Made by a program: the position numbers and the translations under genes
The notes under the pieces: model-generated
The model's input: the letters and a program-made list of their open reading frames with translations, nothing else
The model's database searches: none
What the model was told of the DNA's origin: nothing
Assembly (NCBI GenBank): GCA_037043455.1
Contig: JAWPHD010000289.1
Coordinates: forward strand, 310,001 to 374,000
Direction of reading: 5' to 3'
Length of the DNA stretch: 64,000 bases
DNA from: Cyrtodaria siliqua
Lineage: Eukaryota; Mollusca; Bivalvia; Adapedonta; Hiatellidae
Shown: positions 36,997 to 48,530 of the stretch, piece by piece
Layout of the letters: every line of letters begins with the position of its first letter
Position numbering within the stretch: position 1 is the first letter of the stretch

Positions 36997-37545
36997 TACA
37001 AAAAGATCGGACAGGGAAAGTAGCATTCAAGGAGGGCAGTCATCCACAAAAGACAGAAACAAACACGCAAACAGACAAACAAGAAGACAAAGTAATATTA
37101 ATTGCAAACGACATCACAAACACAAAAGGGTTGACAATAGGGCTACCGCCTTGGAACGGTCAGTGGCAAAGTAGGCCACTGGGGGTTAAACCGGTTCTAG
37201 GGTGCACCAATACCCCACACTTACCCGACTGTCATCCCATTAAAACAGGACAGTGTAAATAAAGAAATCCCCTCCATGATCTAATCTCTAACCAACAAGG
37301 CAGCATCAATAAGCAATATAAGTAAAACACAAATATGCTCGTGTAAATATAATACAAAAAAACAATAGCCTAGAAAGCCACAATGAAGGTTCTCAATGAC
37401 TTGGCAGAAGCCAGAACACAAGAGAATAAACCATTAAGGGCACGACAAGAAAGATCATAGACAAACATCAAACTTTAGGCTTTAGGTAGGCGTCATCATA
37501 GTCATCAAGTCATCAACTTCATGTTCACCCGCTCATGTCACCAGA
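36997..37545 (-). mobile_element. Penelope-like subfamily A 3' region, minus strand
   Basis: Reverse copy of the whole 3' non-coding region: tail end gatcggacagggaaagtagc, ccgccttggaacggtcagtg, gggggttaaaccggttctag, taacccacaagg-like sequence and on to gggcacgacaagaaagatca. It ends near 37545, short of the RT reading frame. The second segmental copy ends inside it. Confidence 0.7.
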
Positions 37546-37546
37546 C

Positions 37547-37745
37547 TAGTTTGTATAACTTCGGAAGTTAAGGGTGTCTGACGGATTTCCTGACTACTTT
37601 ACAAACGTACTCAGGAAATTCGTCAGAACACTATACACTTTAGTATTACAGCACACTTCATGTTTGGTGATTGACCCCTCTACAGTAAGTCACTACGCTT
37701 CTACTTTTTCTTCTGCGATGACCGGTCAACCTCTTGGGACTCCAT
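37547..37745 (+). pseudogene. Penelope-like RT C-terminus, subfamily B, third copy
   Basis: Matches 35325-35522 (cgtcagaa, gtgattgacccctctac, gcgatgaccggtcaacctct) in forward orientation with frame breaks. It starts directly after the reverse 3' region of subfamily A, so two fragments are joined back to back. Confidence 0.6.
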
Positions 37746-38190
37746 GATTACACCTTCTGAAACCATGAAAGGGGAGGTGGGTGCATGAACCTTCGTCCCT
37801 CGGTTTTTCTCGTCGTACCCTAGATTGGTTTTCTCTTTAGCTGCATCTATCTCTTGTGGTTGTTCAGTACAATTATGGATACATCCTGAGGGTTTCTAAC
37901 TATGTACTTTATATTCTTTACAATAACATATATACGTGTATCGTTCCATAATTTCTATGGATGAGGAATTGGGATGACAGTAGGGTAAGTGTGAGGTTTG
38001 GTGCATCCTAGAACCTGGTGTAAACCCCAAGCGGATTTTTTTGCCACTGACCGTCCCAAGGCGGCAGCCCTATTGTCAACCCTGTTTGTGTTTGTGACGT
38101 TGTTAACATTGCCTTTCATGTTTGTGTCCTATTGCGTGTTTTGGGGTTTACTGCGTTCTGTGCAAGCTGCATTTCCTGTTCGACTTTTAT
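37746..38190 (+). mobile_element. Subfamily B 3' region followed by conserved tail
   Basis: 37746-37905 carries tcgtaccctagattggtttt. 37970-38190 is a forward tail (ggtaagtgtgaggtttggtg, ccactgaccgtcccaaggcg, gcatttcctgttcgactttt). The open frames at 37998 and 38122 are inside it and are not genes. Confidence 0.6.
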
Positions 38191-38269
38191 ACTATTTTTA
38201 AACAAGTTGTTAAACCATTTTACTGTATTATACATTTAATTAAAAAAATATCTTTTTTAATAAATACTT

Positions 38270-38420
38270 TTATTTTATGCATAATAGTTTCATATGAAAT
38301 ACATATGTATACATTTCATATGTGGCACAGGTGTATTATTTCAACATGAAAACTATATATGTGGTACATATGTAACACATATGTATCATTTACATATGTG
38401 CCAAATATGTAAACAACATG
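38270..38420. repeat. Cluster of catatg palindromes
   Basis: About 150 bp with many copies of catatg, acatatgt and related palindromes, likely a degenerate simple repeat. Frames crossing it (38294-38488) are Cys/His/Met-rich by composition only. Confidence 0.6.
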
Positions 38421-38467
38421 ACATTACGTGGACACGGCTTATTTCGTTGAAGCAAAATCAAATTAGC

Positions 38468-38523
38468 CGTGGGCGGAGCTTATTATAGTTTTATCGATAT
38501 AGGGAATTTGTGGGCGGAGCTTT
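38468..38523 (+). promoter_or_regulatory. Pair of GGGCGG boxes (possible promoter element)
   Basis: gtgggcggagctt occurs twice, 43 bp apart, in otherwise AT-rich DNA. GGGCGG is the Sp1/KLF core. No gene that they could serve was recognised downstream, so this is only a candidate. Confidence 0.2.
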
Positions 38524-38529
38524 TCGGAC

Positions 38530-39720
38530 TACTTACAATCAAGTCTACTTAAAGATCGATAATTGTCTCGGTATTTATATTACAAACTGAATTTAAACAT
38601 GATATATATGTCATGAATGTAGTGAAAAAGAAGGAAGGCTCAATCATTTTGTGAGCTGCATTTAATAATTATAAACTGTCATCGGCGTTCACGGATTATA
38701 CTAAATTGTTTAAAATTCAATGCGCAACGCAAACAATTAATCTCATTTGCAACTAATACATGTACATGTATGTATACCTCTTCTTTTTCATACTTTTCGT
38801 CGTTGCGAATGTGCATGAAACGCCGTTAAATTATTTATTTAAAGTATCAGTCTAGAGAAATCCGAGAAAACATGCCAGAGACATGCTTTTGCAACGGACA
38901 CATGTCATGTTATGCCAATTCCTTTAATGGTATGAATTAAAGTTGTCATATCATTATTGGTAATTAAAGTCTGAATAAAATAAAATAAACAGGTATTTTG
39001 GTATTTTTAAAACACTGGCCAACAATACACTATTGTGTGTTGAATTTATTTTTACACTCTTTGCTCCGTCTAAAGCTAGAACAATTAAAAAAAAAAAGTA
39101 AACATCTGTAAATCAAGAGGATGCATATAGTGCCCACATACTAACGTGTTGAAAAACGTTCTTCTCAAATTTGTGAAGGACCTCCTCAAGTAATTAAAAA
39201 TCCATTTTAAAATTATAGCCAGTTTATATTACAACTGTATCTTCTTTCTTTTTTAACAAACTGGGTCCCCCTAGTCGAAAGCGCGTGCATCGTTGCTTCA
39301 TAAAGTACCCAATATAGACCATTGTTTTATATTTATATTACTGTTTAATCGTGTACATTGTCTTTGTACAATTTGCCGACACAAATTCAGGGTCTACTCA
39401 AGCCACGCGCGTTACCGATCAATGACACTTGACGCGATATTTGAAGATGCCGCCTGTCACGTAGATACTTGTCTCAATTTCACATCTGTGAAAATGTTCA
39501 CCACAATTATGACTCAACACGTTCCTCTGATCAAAGTTCTCGCCTTCGAACCGTGTCAAACTGGTATATAGCCCGGTTAGATTTTACAGAATTATATTAA
39601 AGGAACACACGCAAATCTTAAAATATTTATCACGGATTAAAATTAGCGTCTCGATTTATTCAGTATCATGTTAACCCTGTAATTAAAATAATAAATAATA
39701 TAATACTGAGCTTTCGTTTT
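38530..39720. other. Stretch without recognised repeats
   Basis: No transposon match seen. The frame 39293-39571 (92 codons, six Cys, begins MLHKVPNIDHCF) has no motif I recognise. It could be chance or part of an exon. No convincing splice context, TATA box or poly(A) signal was established. Confidence 0.35.
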
Positions 39721-39723
39721 TTA

Positions 39724-40985
39724 GCTCTACTGATCAGAGATCAGCAGAGCTTATGCCGTGGTGCGGCGTCCGTCGTCCGTCTGTCCGTCTGTCTGTCCGT
39801 CTGTCCGTAAACTTTTTTTGTAGCGACAACTCCTCTGAAACTACTGAATGGATTTTTATGAAACTTTACAGAAATGTTGCCCATGAAGTCTAGTTGATCC
39901 TAGCAAAAATTCATGTGGATGTGAAATCCAAGATGGCCGCTAAATCTAAAAAAAGGTTTTTAAAAAACAAGTTTGTAGCGACTACAACTTGAAAACTATA
40001 AGTGATATTGATATGGGACTTTTTCTAAAATGATCAGCATGACATGATGTTGGTCCTTGTCAAAAATCGTTTTGATTCAACGTTAAACATGGCTGCCAGC
40101 GGCCATCTTTGTTTACATAGAATTATATAATGAAAACTTGTAGCGACTACTCCTCTGAAACTACTTCGCGGATTTTCATGAAACTTCACAGGAATGTCTA
40201 ATTGATCCTAGCAAAAATTTAGGTCGGCCGGAAATTCAAGATGGCCGTCACGACTAAAAAAAATTTTCAAAATACAAGTTTGTAGCGACTTCTTCTTGAA
40301 AACTATAAGTGATATTGATATGGGACTTTTTTCTAAAATGATCAGCATGACATGATGTTGGATCTTGTCAAAAATTGTTTTGATTCAACGTTGAACATTG
40401 CTGCCAGCGGCCATCTTTGTTTACATAGAGTTATATAGTAAAAACTTGTAGCGACTACTCCTTTGAAACTACTTCGCGGATTTTCATGACACTTTACAGG
40501 AATGTTGCTCTTAATGTCTAATTGATCCTAGCAAACTTTCAGATCGGCCAGAAATTCAAGATGGCCGCCACAGCTGAAAATAGATTTTTAAAAAAGAAGT
40601 TTGTAGCGACTACATCTTGAAAACTATAAGTAAAATTGATATGGGACTTTTTGTAAAATGATCAGCATGACATGATGGTTATCAGAGTCAAACATTATTT
40701 TGATTCGACGTTAAACATGGCTGCCAGTGGCCATCTTTGTTTACATAGAGTTATATATTGAAAACTTGTAGCGACTACTCCTCTGAAACTACTTGACGGA
40801 TTTTCATGAAACTTCACAGGAATGTTGCTTTTGATGTCTAATTGATCCTTTCAGGTCGGCCGGAAATTCAAGATGGCCGCCACGGCTAAAAATATTTTTT
40901 CAAAAAACAAGTCTGTAGCGACTACTTCCTGAAATCAAAATCAATCAGTAAAGCTTCAAGGTCATTGACCTCTTGTTCATCTTAT
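39724..40985. repeat. Tandem repeat of about 310-bp units (possible transposon body)
   Basis: It starts with a small stem (gctctactgat/atcagcagagc) and a tccg/tctg run. Four units follow, starting near 39820, 40138, 40445 and 40766. Each has tgtagcgactactcctctga, a gattttcatgaaact block, attcaagatggccgccac and atgatcagcatgacatgatg. It ends with ttcaaggtcattgacctctt. A diverged relative at 55390-56095 ends the same way. No coding potential; a non-autonomous mobile element with internal amplification is likely. Confidence 0.75.
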
Positions 40986-40989
40986 CCTA

Positions 40990-42335
40990 CCATATGTTTA
41001 CATATATTATTGGTGCAATAGTATCAACTGTTACTAACATGTAAAACAAATTTTCTTTATACTATTCGTATAATTAATGTTAATAATTGAATAAATGAAA
41101 GTTATGTAGAATTATTACCGTAACGCAGCCAGTTTTTTTTTTCAAATCAAGCCGTATGTCCCTTTAATATATATCGCCTAGCCTACACATCCACGAATTA
41201 TTTTTTAAAATATAATGCATTCTTTAAAGGCACACATGGACTCTTGCAGTGGGATGAATCATCAACATAATCCCTCCGGTTTGATTAACCCAGTATCATT
41301 TTGACTTGAAATCTGCTTGCTTCTACATTCTCACATGTAAATACGCATGTTGCAGATACGTTGATCATACGTTTGTATCCATTTGACAAATTAGACCAAA
41401 TGTAACGGTGTGTTATTTAAGGAGTTTAGACCCTCTACCACTTTACAATTTTAGAATCTGCTACATCTAAACTACATGCTATCATTTCGACGGATATATA
41501 TAGAAAGAGAGATAAGTGGTATATGTACATGCCTATGCTATAACGTGACTATCACTTCTTGTCTCTTTCTGTTTTCTTATAATGTAAGCAATCTTAGAAT
41601 TCGATGACACGGGCCCAATTCCAAAGACCCGATCCATCATAAGTATGAACAATTTAAGATAATGCAATTATTCCGGCTAATAATTTACTCTAATTTAGCA
41701 CGCTAAACAGTATAACTGAACAATTGCGCTGGCTTTGGGATGAATAAATTATGACGTCACAAAGTAGACAGGTCTTATGTTTTCGGTCAGGAGCTGCGTT
41801 CGTACTAATGTGTATTTTAGGTCTTACACACATTTTAAAATCCCGAAAAAACATACAAACGATATATCAAATATATTACGATAAAATCAAAGGCTGGGGC
41901 CACTGAAGGCAGATTAAGTAGATTAAAATGAAGACCCGAGGGTAACCCGTTTCGCCATATAAGCTAATATGTGACCATGGGGTCTTAAAGATAAAGCGTC
42001 GTCCACGTAATGTCCACACATGAACGAAACATGCAAATAATAAGAAAATAACACATATATGGCAAATTACGACATTTTGGGTGTAAACCAGGTTCTAGAG
42101 TGCAGTAGACGTGAGGTTTTGAGACGTTCTCTATCATACACAGTATATAAATACATATACGGATTTTTATTATTAATGCTGTTTCTCGCAATACCCATAG
42201 GCGACATTATTCACAACTTAAGTTTTATATATGTGTTACATTACATACTACATAAACATAATACACTGTACACATATTAGTTGTAGTATAGCGTCAGTAG
42301 TAGATGTCTTCATATTTAAATTAACATGACTTTTA
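40990..42335. other. Stretch with little recognised
   Basis: Only a short minus-strand Penelope-like tail piece (gtaaaccaggttctagagtg, 42078-42105) is recognised. The frames 41985-42191 and 42059-42280 run across it on opposite strands and look like chance. Confidence 0.5.
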
Positions 42336-44243
42336 AGAATGAATGAATGAATGAAGGAATGGGCTTTTACGGCACGTCGACACATAAATAGGCCAAGAAA
42401 TAAAGTAGTAATTAAAAATTAATGTAAATATATAAAGATATAAAGATACTATTTACAAATAAGGGATGATATGGTAGTAGTATAAACTATATAAGTAAAT
42501 CAACAAATGCCCGTCAACGGGTATATAAATAAGTAAATATAAATAAGAACATATTATAATGATTTTTATAGTCTAATTTCTTTCAGGAAATCTAAACAAA
42601 GACTAAAATCTATAGTTTTAAATAACTCTTTCATAGTATTAACATTGTAGTACCTTTGACGCATAGGATCAATGTCTACACAATCCAACAAGATGTGTTG
42701 ACCGTTAGCGGTGCAAAGCAGGGTATACACTCTGGTAATTGCTCACCTTATAATAAATATGCATGAGTATAACGTGTATGGCCTATCCTGAACCGGGCTA
42801 GGACAACTTCTTTTAGACGAAAAGAACGCAATTCTACGAGCAACGGTTTAATTGAATGGAGTTAATTGTTAACTGACAAATCCCAAGCGGTTTGCCAAGA
42901 GTTACGAATATATGTGTTAATAAAACTTTTAATCAGTATACGGTAATTTGGCATTTGTTATATGTAAACCTAATGCTTTAGCAGTACTATCAGTTCTATC
43001 ATTGCCATGTAGGAATCTTACCCAGGGCTTGAGGAGATGAAAGGGAATCTGAAAAGATTACAAAATGGTCATCTTCAGATTCCTGAATATAGTTTAAGTC
43101 AAGTTCATTTGCCTTAAGTTCAGCTGGAAAGATAGAGGCCTTGTCAGACAGGCGGCTCTTTATGCTGTGTATGTGAACAACAGCTGCTGCAGCTACCTTA
43201 TCTCCATCTTTAGAACCACCTGTGCATATATGTTGAAAGTTACTGTTTTTCGATTTAATTTCGTTAAATTTACTTTGAAAGACACTAGGGTCCTTACTGG
43301 ATTTAGATCAAAAATAATTGTTGGTTTTTCCAAAGTCCACGATGGAATTTGTGGTACTTTATACTTGGCAAGCAATTTAGGTCGATTTAAGCTTTAATTT
43401 TGGTTTAATACGAAGACCAAATGGTCTTCATAACTAGGATTAAAAACAGTATCTAAAGTTGGGTTTGAAGGGTTAGATTTTAATTTAATGGCATATTGAA
43501 GGGCTAATTTTCCCGTCTATGAGATAGTGATGGTTCTTTAGCTTCAGCATATAGACTTTCGGCTGTTGATGTACGAAAGGCACCTAAGGCGATTCGTAAT
43601 CCTTGATTATGTATAGGATCGAGCATCTGCAAGTATGACTTGAGAGTCGATCCATATACTATTGAGCCGTAGTCCAGCTTGGATCTGAAAAGAGCTCTAT
43701 AACGTTGTAAAAGGACTTTACGATCCGCTACCCAATTAGTGTATGCAACAACTGTAAGTAAATTAGGAGCTTTAAGGCACTTGGCCTTCAAGTATTTAAG
43801 GTGTGGTATAAACGTTAATTTACTGTCGAAAATAAGACCAAGGAATTTTGTCTCATCCACTACTGATATTGGTGACCCATCCAGTATTAGATGAGGGTCT
43901 TCATAATGTTGACGTAGTTGACAAAAGTGCATACACTTAGTTTTAGACCATTTTTATCAGACCAGGTCTGAAGTTTATTGAGACATTGTTGAAGTTGTCT
44001 CTCAATAGTGTTCATGGTTTTTGCACGATAACATATAACAAAGTCGTCAACATATAGAGAGCAATCCACACCAGGATTGATGCATTTAACTATACTGTTA
44101 TTTTTTATATTAAAAAGGGTAACAGAGAGTATGCTGACCTCTGACACACCCATCTCCTGTTCATGAATGTCAGAGAGGGTTGAAACCCTTCGGACACGAA
44201 ACTGTGTATCTAAGAAATTTTCTATAAAATGACTTAAAAACAT
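42336..44243 (-). pseudogene. 5'-truncated non-LTR retrotransposon (Jockey/CR1-like) with (GAAT)n tail
   Basis: Reading from 44243 downward: RT fragment with a GVSEVSILSVTLF segment (the usual form is GVPQGSILS), the catalytic YVDD box in DCSLYVDDFVICYRAK, and LQQCLNKLQTWSDKNG (frame 43887-44243). After a frameshift, LDGSPISVVDETKFLGLIFD and YRALFRSKLDYGSIVYGS follow (43504-43932). Further down come an RNase H-like segment (near 43217-43130, TGGSKDGD where TDGS is expected, so the first Asp is lost) and a C-terminal HILLDCVDID motif. The element ends in a gaat repeat (42336-42357). About 1.9 kb with several frame breaks. A working element would encode endonuclease, RT and RNase H for target-primed integration. 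Confidence 0.8.
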
Positions 44244-44394
44244 ATACTGTATTTTCCTTTTTTCAACTTGTTTTCAAATGCAATAACATTAGGGATGCTA
44301 ATATTTATCAAGGTTATAATGTTATAATACATGATATATTGCTTATATTATAGTAAATGACCCAATAATGGTATCTTTAATTTTTATTTATCAT

Positions 44395-45310
44395 TCCAAA
44401 CGTTTTGTTCTTGCAGTCAAGACTGATTGAAAACTTATTTTACAAATTGTTTCTTCCCTCGACCAGAAATCACGCGTAACTGGATATTCCCAAAACATAT
44501 GAAAGTATAATTGTTCATGCTACAATAAATACATACATTTAAACTAAGTTTTATTACATCTAAAGAGAAAACTGTCTACAGGTAATATTTGCATTAAATA
44601 TTTATTCTGAAAAACACGTTCTTTTGTTTCATTTTGATAACAAAAATACATTCATAGCTTAATTCTTCAAATGTACTTTCCTATATTAGTTGGGATATTA
44701 CTTCTGAGTACTTTCCAATTATTTTCCATCTGGTTTACTGATCCGACCTGTTTTAAGTTGTATCTGTACTACGTTTATTGATTAGACAAATGGTTTCCTC
44801 CAAGAAAGTTTCTATTCTTTTAGACATGTTAGACAAATGTTAGAATATAGATCTTTCCAATTTCCATTTTTATTTTAATCGACATTTATTTTGATCCAAC
44901 TTGCAAACCTGTCTTCACACCCTTTCTGTTGTTTTTTGTCTGTTCCATTGTATGTTCAAGTCCTTGTTTGCAGTACAGTGCGGACCTACGATGCCATTGC
45001 GTTCGGACGCTGTGGTATCTATAGGACCCTATATCTCAGTTTTGCTTTTAACATGTGTAAGTATGATTCTATATCTGATTATATTTAGAGCTTTAAACCT
45101 CATTTGTAGAAGTCTTGCATAATTAATGTTCCTGTTATGTTATCAGGAATGTCGCTCCTTAAAACAATTGAACATTGCGTCATTTATGTGTACGCTAGCT
45201 TCTGCCTTCAAATTGTCTTTTACTATAAGAGAATAAATCCGTTTTGGTAATGAACATGATTGTGTTACTATTTTAGCATGTGTAGGCGATAAACTGTTTT
45301 TCCAAATTGC
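44395..45310. repeat. Repeat unit U, oldest or shortest copy
   Basis: Similar to 49110-50345 and to 56700-57035: ttgttcttgcagtcaagact, gaaaactg...ttgcattaaa, gatatagatctttccaattt, gagaataaatc-gttttggtaa and gtaggcgata. A piece with ttgcagtacagtgcggacct (44905-45040) is inserted; the other U copies lack it and it matches 13628-13765. No gene. Confidence 0.6.
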
Positions 45311-45467
45311 TAAGCAAATTGGATGCTACAATTGTATCAGTAATATATATATAATGAGAGTATAAGCACAGTTTCCTCTCGCGGGGTCTCATAAAAGCAA
45401 GCAATTAAAATGTGTTAAAAATAGTTCTCAACCGAAGCACACCAATGTGAAGAAAAAAACACTTTCA

Positions 45468-47497
45468 AAAAACCTTAAACTTACCATATTATATTCCCAT
45501 TAAAACGGTACTATGGAACACGAAACCTCACACCTATCATATTGTAATCCCAATAAAACGAGACTAGGGAACACCAAACCTCGCACTTAACGTATTTCAA
45601 TCCCAATAAAACGGTACTAAGTAACATCAAACCTCACACTTAACGTATTTTAATCCCAACAAAATGGTACTAGCGAACTCCAAACCTCACACTTAACGTA
45701 TTTTAATCCCAATAAAACGGTACTAGGGAACACCAAACCTTACACCTACCATATTGCAATCTCAATAAAACGGTACAAGGAAAAACCAAACCTCAAACTA
45801 CCGTTTTGCAATCCCAATAAAATGGTACTAGAGAACACCAAACCTCACACTTACTATATTGTAATCTCAATAAAACGGTACTAGGGAACACCAAACATCA
45901 CACTTACCATATTGCAATCTCAATAAAACGGTACTAGGGAACACCAAACCTTACACCTACCATATTGCAATCTCAATAAAACGGTACAAGGAAAAACCAA
46001 ACCTCAAACTACCGTTTTGCAATCCCAATAAAATGGTACTAGAGAACACCAAACCTCACACTTACTATATTGTAATCTTAGTAAAACGGTAATAGGGAAC
46101 ACCAAACCTCACACTTACTATATTGTAATCTTAGTAAAACGGTAATAGGGAACACCATATTGCAATCCAAATATAACGGTACTAGGGAAAACAAAACCTC
46201 ACACTTACCGTATAGTAATCCAAATAAAACGAGACCAGGGAACAAAACCTCATATTTACCATATTGTAATCCCAGGTAAACCGTACTAGGGAACACCAAA
46301 CCTCACGCTTACCCTATTGCAATCCAAATAAAAGGTACTAGGGAACACCAAACCCCACACTTACCGTAGTGTAATCCCAATAAAACCGTACTAGGGAACA
46401 CCAAACCCCACACTTACCGTAGTGTAATCCCAATAAAACCGTACTAGGGAACACCAAAAAAACATTTACCATATTGTAATCCCAATAAAACGGTACTAGG
46501 GAACACCAAACACCACACTTACCATAGTGTAATCCCAATAAAACCGTACTAGGGAACACCAAACCTCACGTTTACCATATTGCAATCCCAATAAGACGGT
46601 ACTAGGGAACACCAAACCTCACTTTTACCATATTGTAATCCCAATAAAACGGTACTAGGGAACACCAAACCTCACACTTACCGTAGTGTAATCCCAATAA
46701 GACGGTACTAGGGAACACCAAACCTCACGTTTACCATATTGCAATCCCAATAAGACGGTACTAGGGAACACCAAACCTCACGTTTACCATATTGCAATCC
46801 CAATAAGACGGTACTAGGGAACACCAAACCTCACTTTTACCATATTGTAATCCCAATAAAACCGTACTAGGGAACACCAAACCTCACGTTTACCATATTG
46901 CAATCCCAATAAGACGGTACTAGGGAACACCAAACCTCACTTTTACCATATTGTAATCCCAATAAAACGGTACTAGGGAAAACAAAACCTCACACTTACC
47001 GTATAGTAATCCAAATAAAACGAGACCAGGGAACAAAACCTCATATTTACCATATTGTAATCCCAGGTAAACCGTACTAGGGAACACCAAACCTCACGCT
47101 TACCCTATTGCAATCCAAATAAAAGGTACTAGGGAACACCAAACCCCACACTTACCGTAGTGTAATCCCAATAAAACCGTACTAGGGAACACCAAAAAAA
47201 CATTTACCATATTGTAATCCCAATAAAACGGTACTAGGGAACACCAAACACCACACTTACCATAGTGTAATCCCAATAAAACCGTACTAGGGAACACCAA
47301 ACCTCACGTTTACCATATTGCAATCCCAATAAGACGGTACTAGGGAACACCAAACCTCACTTTTACCATATTGTAATCCCAATAAAACGGTACTAGGGAA
47401 CACCAAACCTCACATTTACCATATTGCAATCCCAATAAAACGGTACTAGGAAACACCAAACCCCACACGTACCATATTATAATCCCAATTAAGCAGG
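45468..47497 (-). repeat. 53-bp satellite array, about 38 units
   Basis: The unit, read on the minus strand, is gttttattgggattacaata then tggtaagtgtgaggtttggt then gttccctagtacc. Only 7 of 53 positions differ from 51847-51899 in the Penelope-like 3' region. Variants share diagnostic changes (aagacgg, aaccgt, caaggaaaaa), and blocks of several units recur: about 200 bp at 45757/45959 and about 15 units at 46191/46982. Because 53 is not a multiple of three, every third unit is in the same frame, which creates repetitive chance frames on the minus strand (46078, 46338, 47100). Confidence 0.95.
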
Positions 47498-47640
47498 GCA
47501 TTTAAAAAGAAAATCCCTGCCAGGCTATAACTAACGAGGCAGCAGTAATAGGCAATACAATTGTAGCACACAGATGATCACGTATATAGGAAAAAATAAA
47601 AGCGATTCTAGAAAGATTCTTAACTGTATCAGTCATCGAG
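47498..47640 (-). mobile_element. Penelope-like 3' region flanking the satellite
   Basis: It continues the satellite without a break: ctgccaggctataactaacg, aggcagcagtaataggcaat, then ctagaaagattcttaactg. This is the reverse complement of 51695-51846. The satellite therefore sits inside a minus-strand element whose other half (tail box onward) is missing on the left side. Confidence 0.7.
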
Positions 47641-47958
47641 TTTCGCTATTTTCATAATTTTAAATGGTTAAATATATTTTCATTGAAGTGAAATGAATGT
47701 TTCTTTCTGACAGAACACTCCAGTTTATACGTTATTAGATAGTGAACTATACATCTTGAGTGGTTAACACTAATATGTATTAAGATTACTTTCCAAAAAC
47801 GAATAGTGAATTATTGCGTACAATACGGCAAGCGGTCCCAAATCTATAATAAAGAATAAAGGAATACAGGGATTTAGGTCTTGTGAAAATAAAACTACGC
47901 TATAACATTGCACGCGAGTATTATCTATCACCAATAATTGAGGATGGAACAAATAATT

Positions 47959-48110
47959 ATTATCCAAACATGTCGTATCTGCGTAAAATTGTTTCATGAT
48001 ACTAATTATGTCCAAACATGTCGTATCTGCGTACAATTGTTTCATGATACTAATTATGTCCAAACATGTCGTATCTGCGTACAATTATTTCATGATAACA
48101 ATGATGTCCA
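47959..48110. repeat. 48-bp tandem repeat, three units
   Basis: gtccaaacatgtcgtatctg then cgtacaattgtttcatgata then ctaattat, three times with few differences. Since 48 is a multiple of three, the repeats read as 16-residue repeats on both strands (frames 47770-48084 and 47938-48153). I see no other sign of a gene. Confidence 0.9.
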
Positions 48111-48439
48111 AAGTAATATGAATTTGTCATCAACCATGTCAACAAGGAAATAAAGTTTGCTTCTCAAGATAGCATTATGCGATTATATAAGCAGCATTAG
48201 GTTTTCGAAGCTTTCGTCTTTATATAGAGATGCAGTTTTATTATAGAGACAAAACGCGTTACATGTACCATGGGAACTTTATTCAACTTCATAATTATGT
48301 AAGCACAAACGCACTTGCAACCGAGCTACAGCCTTGAAAACGGCAGTGGTAAATTAGCACGTTTGGGTTTAATAGATACTGATAAAGGTGATCCTTTGAG
48401 AGCAACACACACAATTAAGATAATAAAGCAGCTGACTCG

Positions 48440-48530
48440 TTGTTATCGCTTCCAGTGGCATTCGAACCCGCAGTGATGAGAAGCGAGAAAGTTTTAGACA
48501 CAGTGTCTTTACTATCCCGGCCACGAAAGC
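48440..48530 (-). mobile_element. tRNA-Ser-like SINE head
   Basis: On the minus strand: gctttcgtggccgggatagt (A-box region), a long arm-like stretch, and gcgggttcgaatgcc (B-box). The first six bases can pair with ggaagc after the T-like arm, but the T stem is mispaired. So it is a tRNA-derived SINE head and not a working tRNA. Confidence 0.5.

Larger units (their letters stand above)
19950..37062. repeat. Segmental duplication, copy 2
   Basis: Second direct copy of 1-14811, starting abruptly at the sequence gattttaatattgcatagag (19950). It keeps a 3.1-kb block (25205-28350) that copy 1 lacks, and lacks the SINE and about 740 bp of Penelope-like/MITE sequence that copy 1 has. Small frameshifting indels differ between the two copies in every open frame they share, so neither copy shows protein-coding constraint. 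Confidence 0.9.

Noticed and set aside
46078..47300. Repetitive minus-strand frames in the satellite
   Set aside because: They arise because three 53-bp units make 159 bp. No start context, no flanking coding sequence, and the unit derives from a non-coding tail.
45468..47497. CRISPR array
   Set aside because: Units are contiguous without unique spacers, and the DNA is eukaryotic.
47770..48153. Repeat-protein frames on both strands
   Set aside because: A 48-bp repeat stays in frame on both strands automatically. Nothing else supports a gene.
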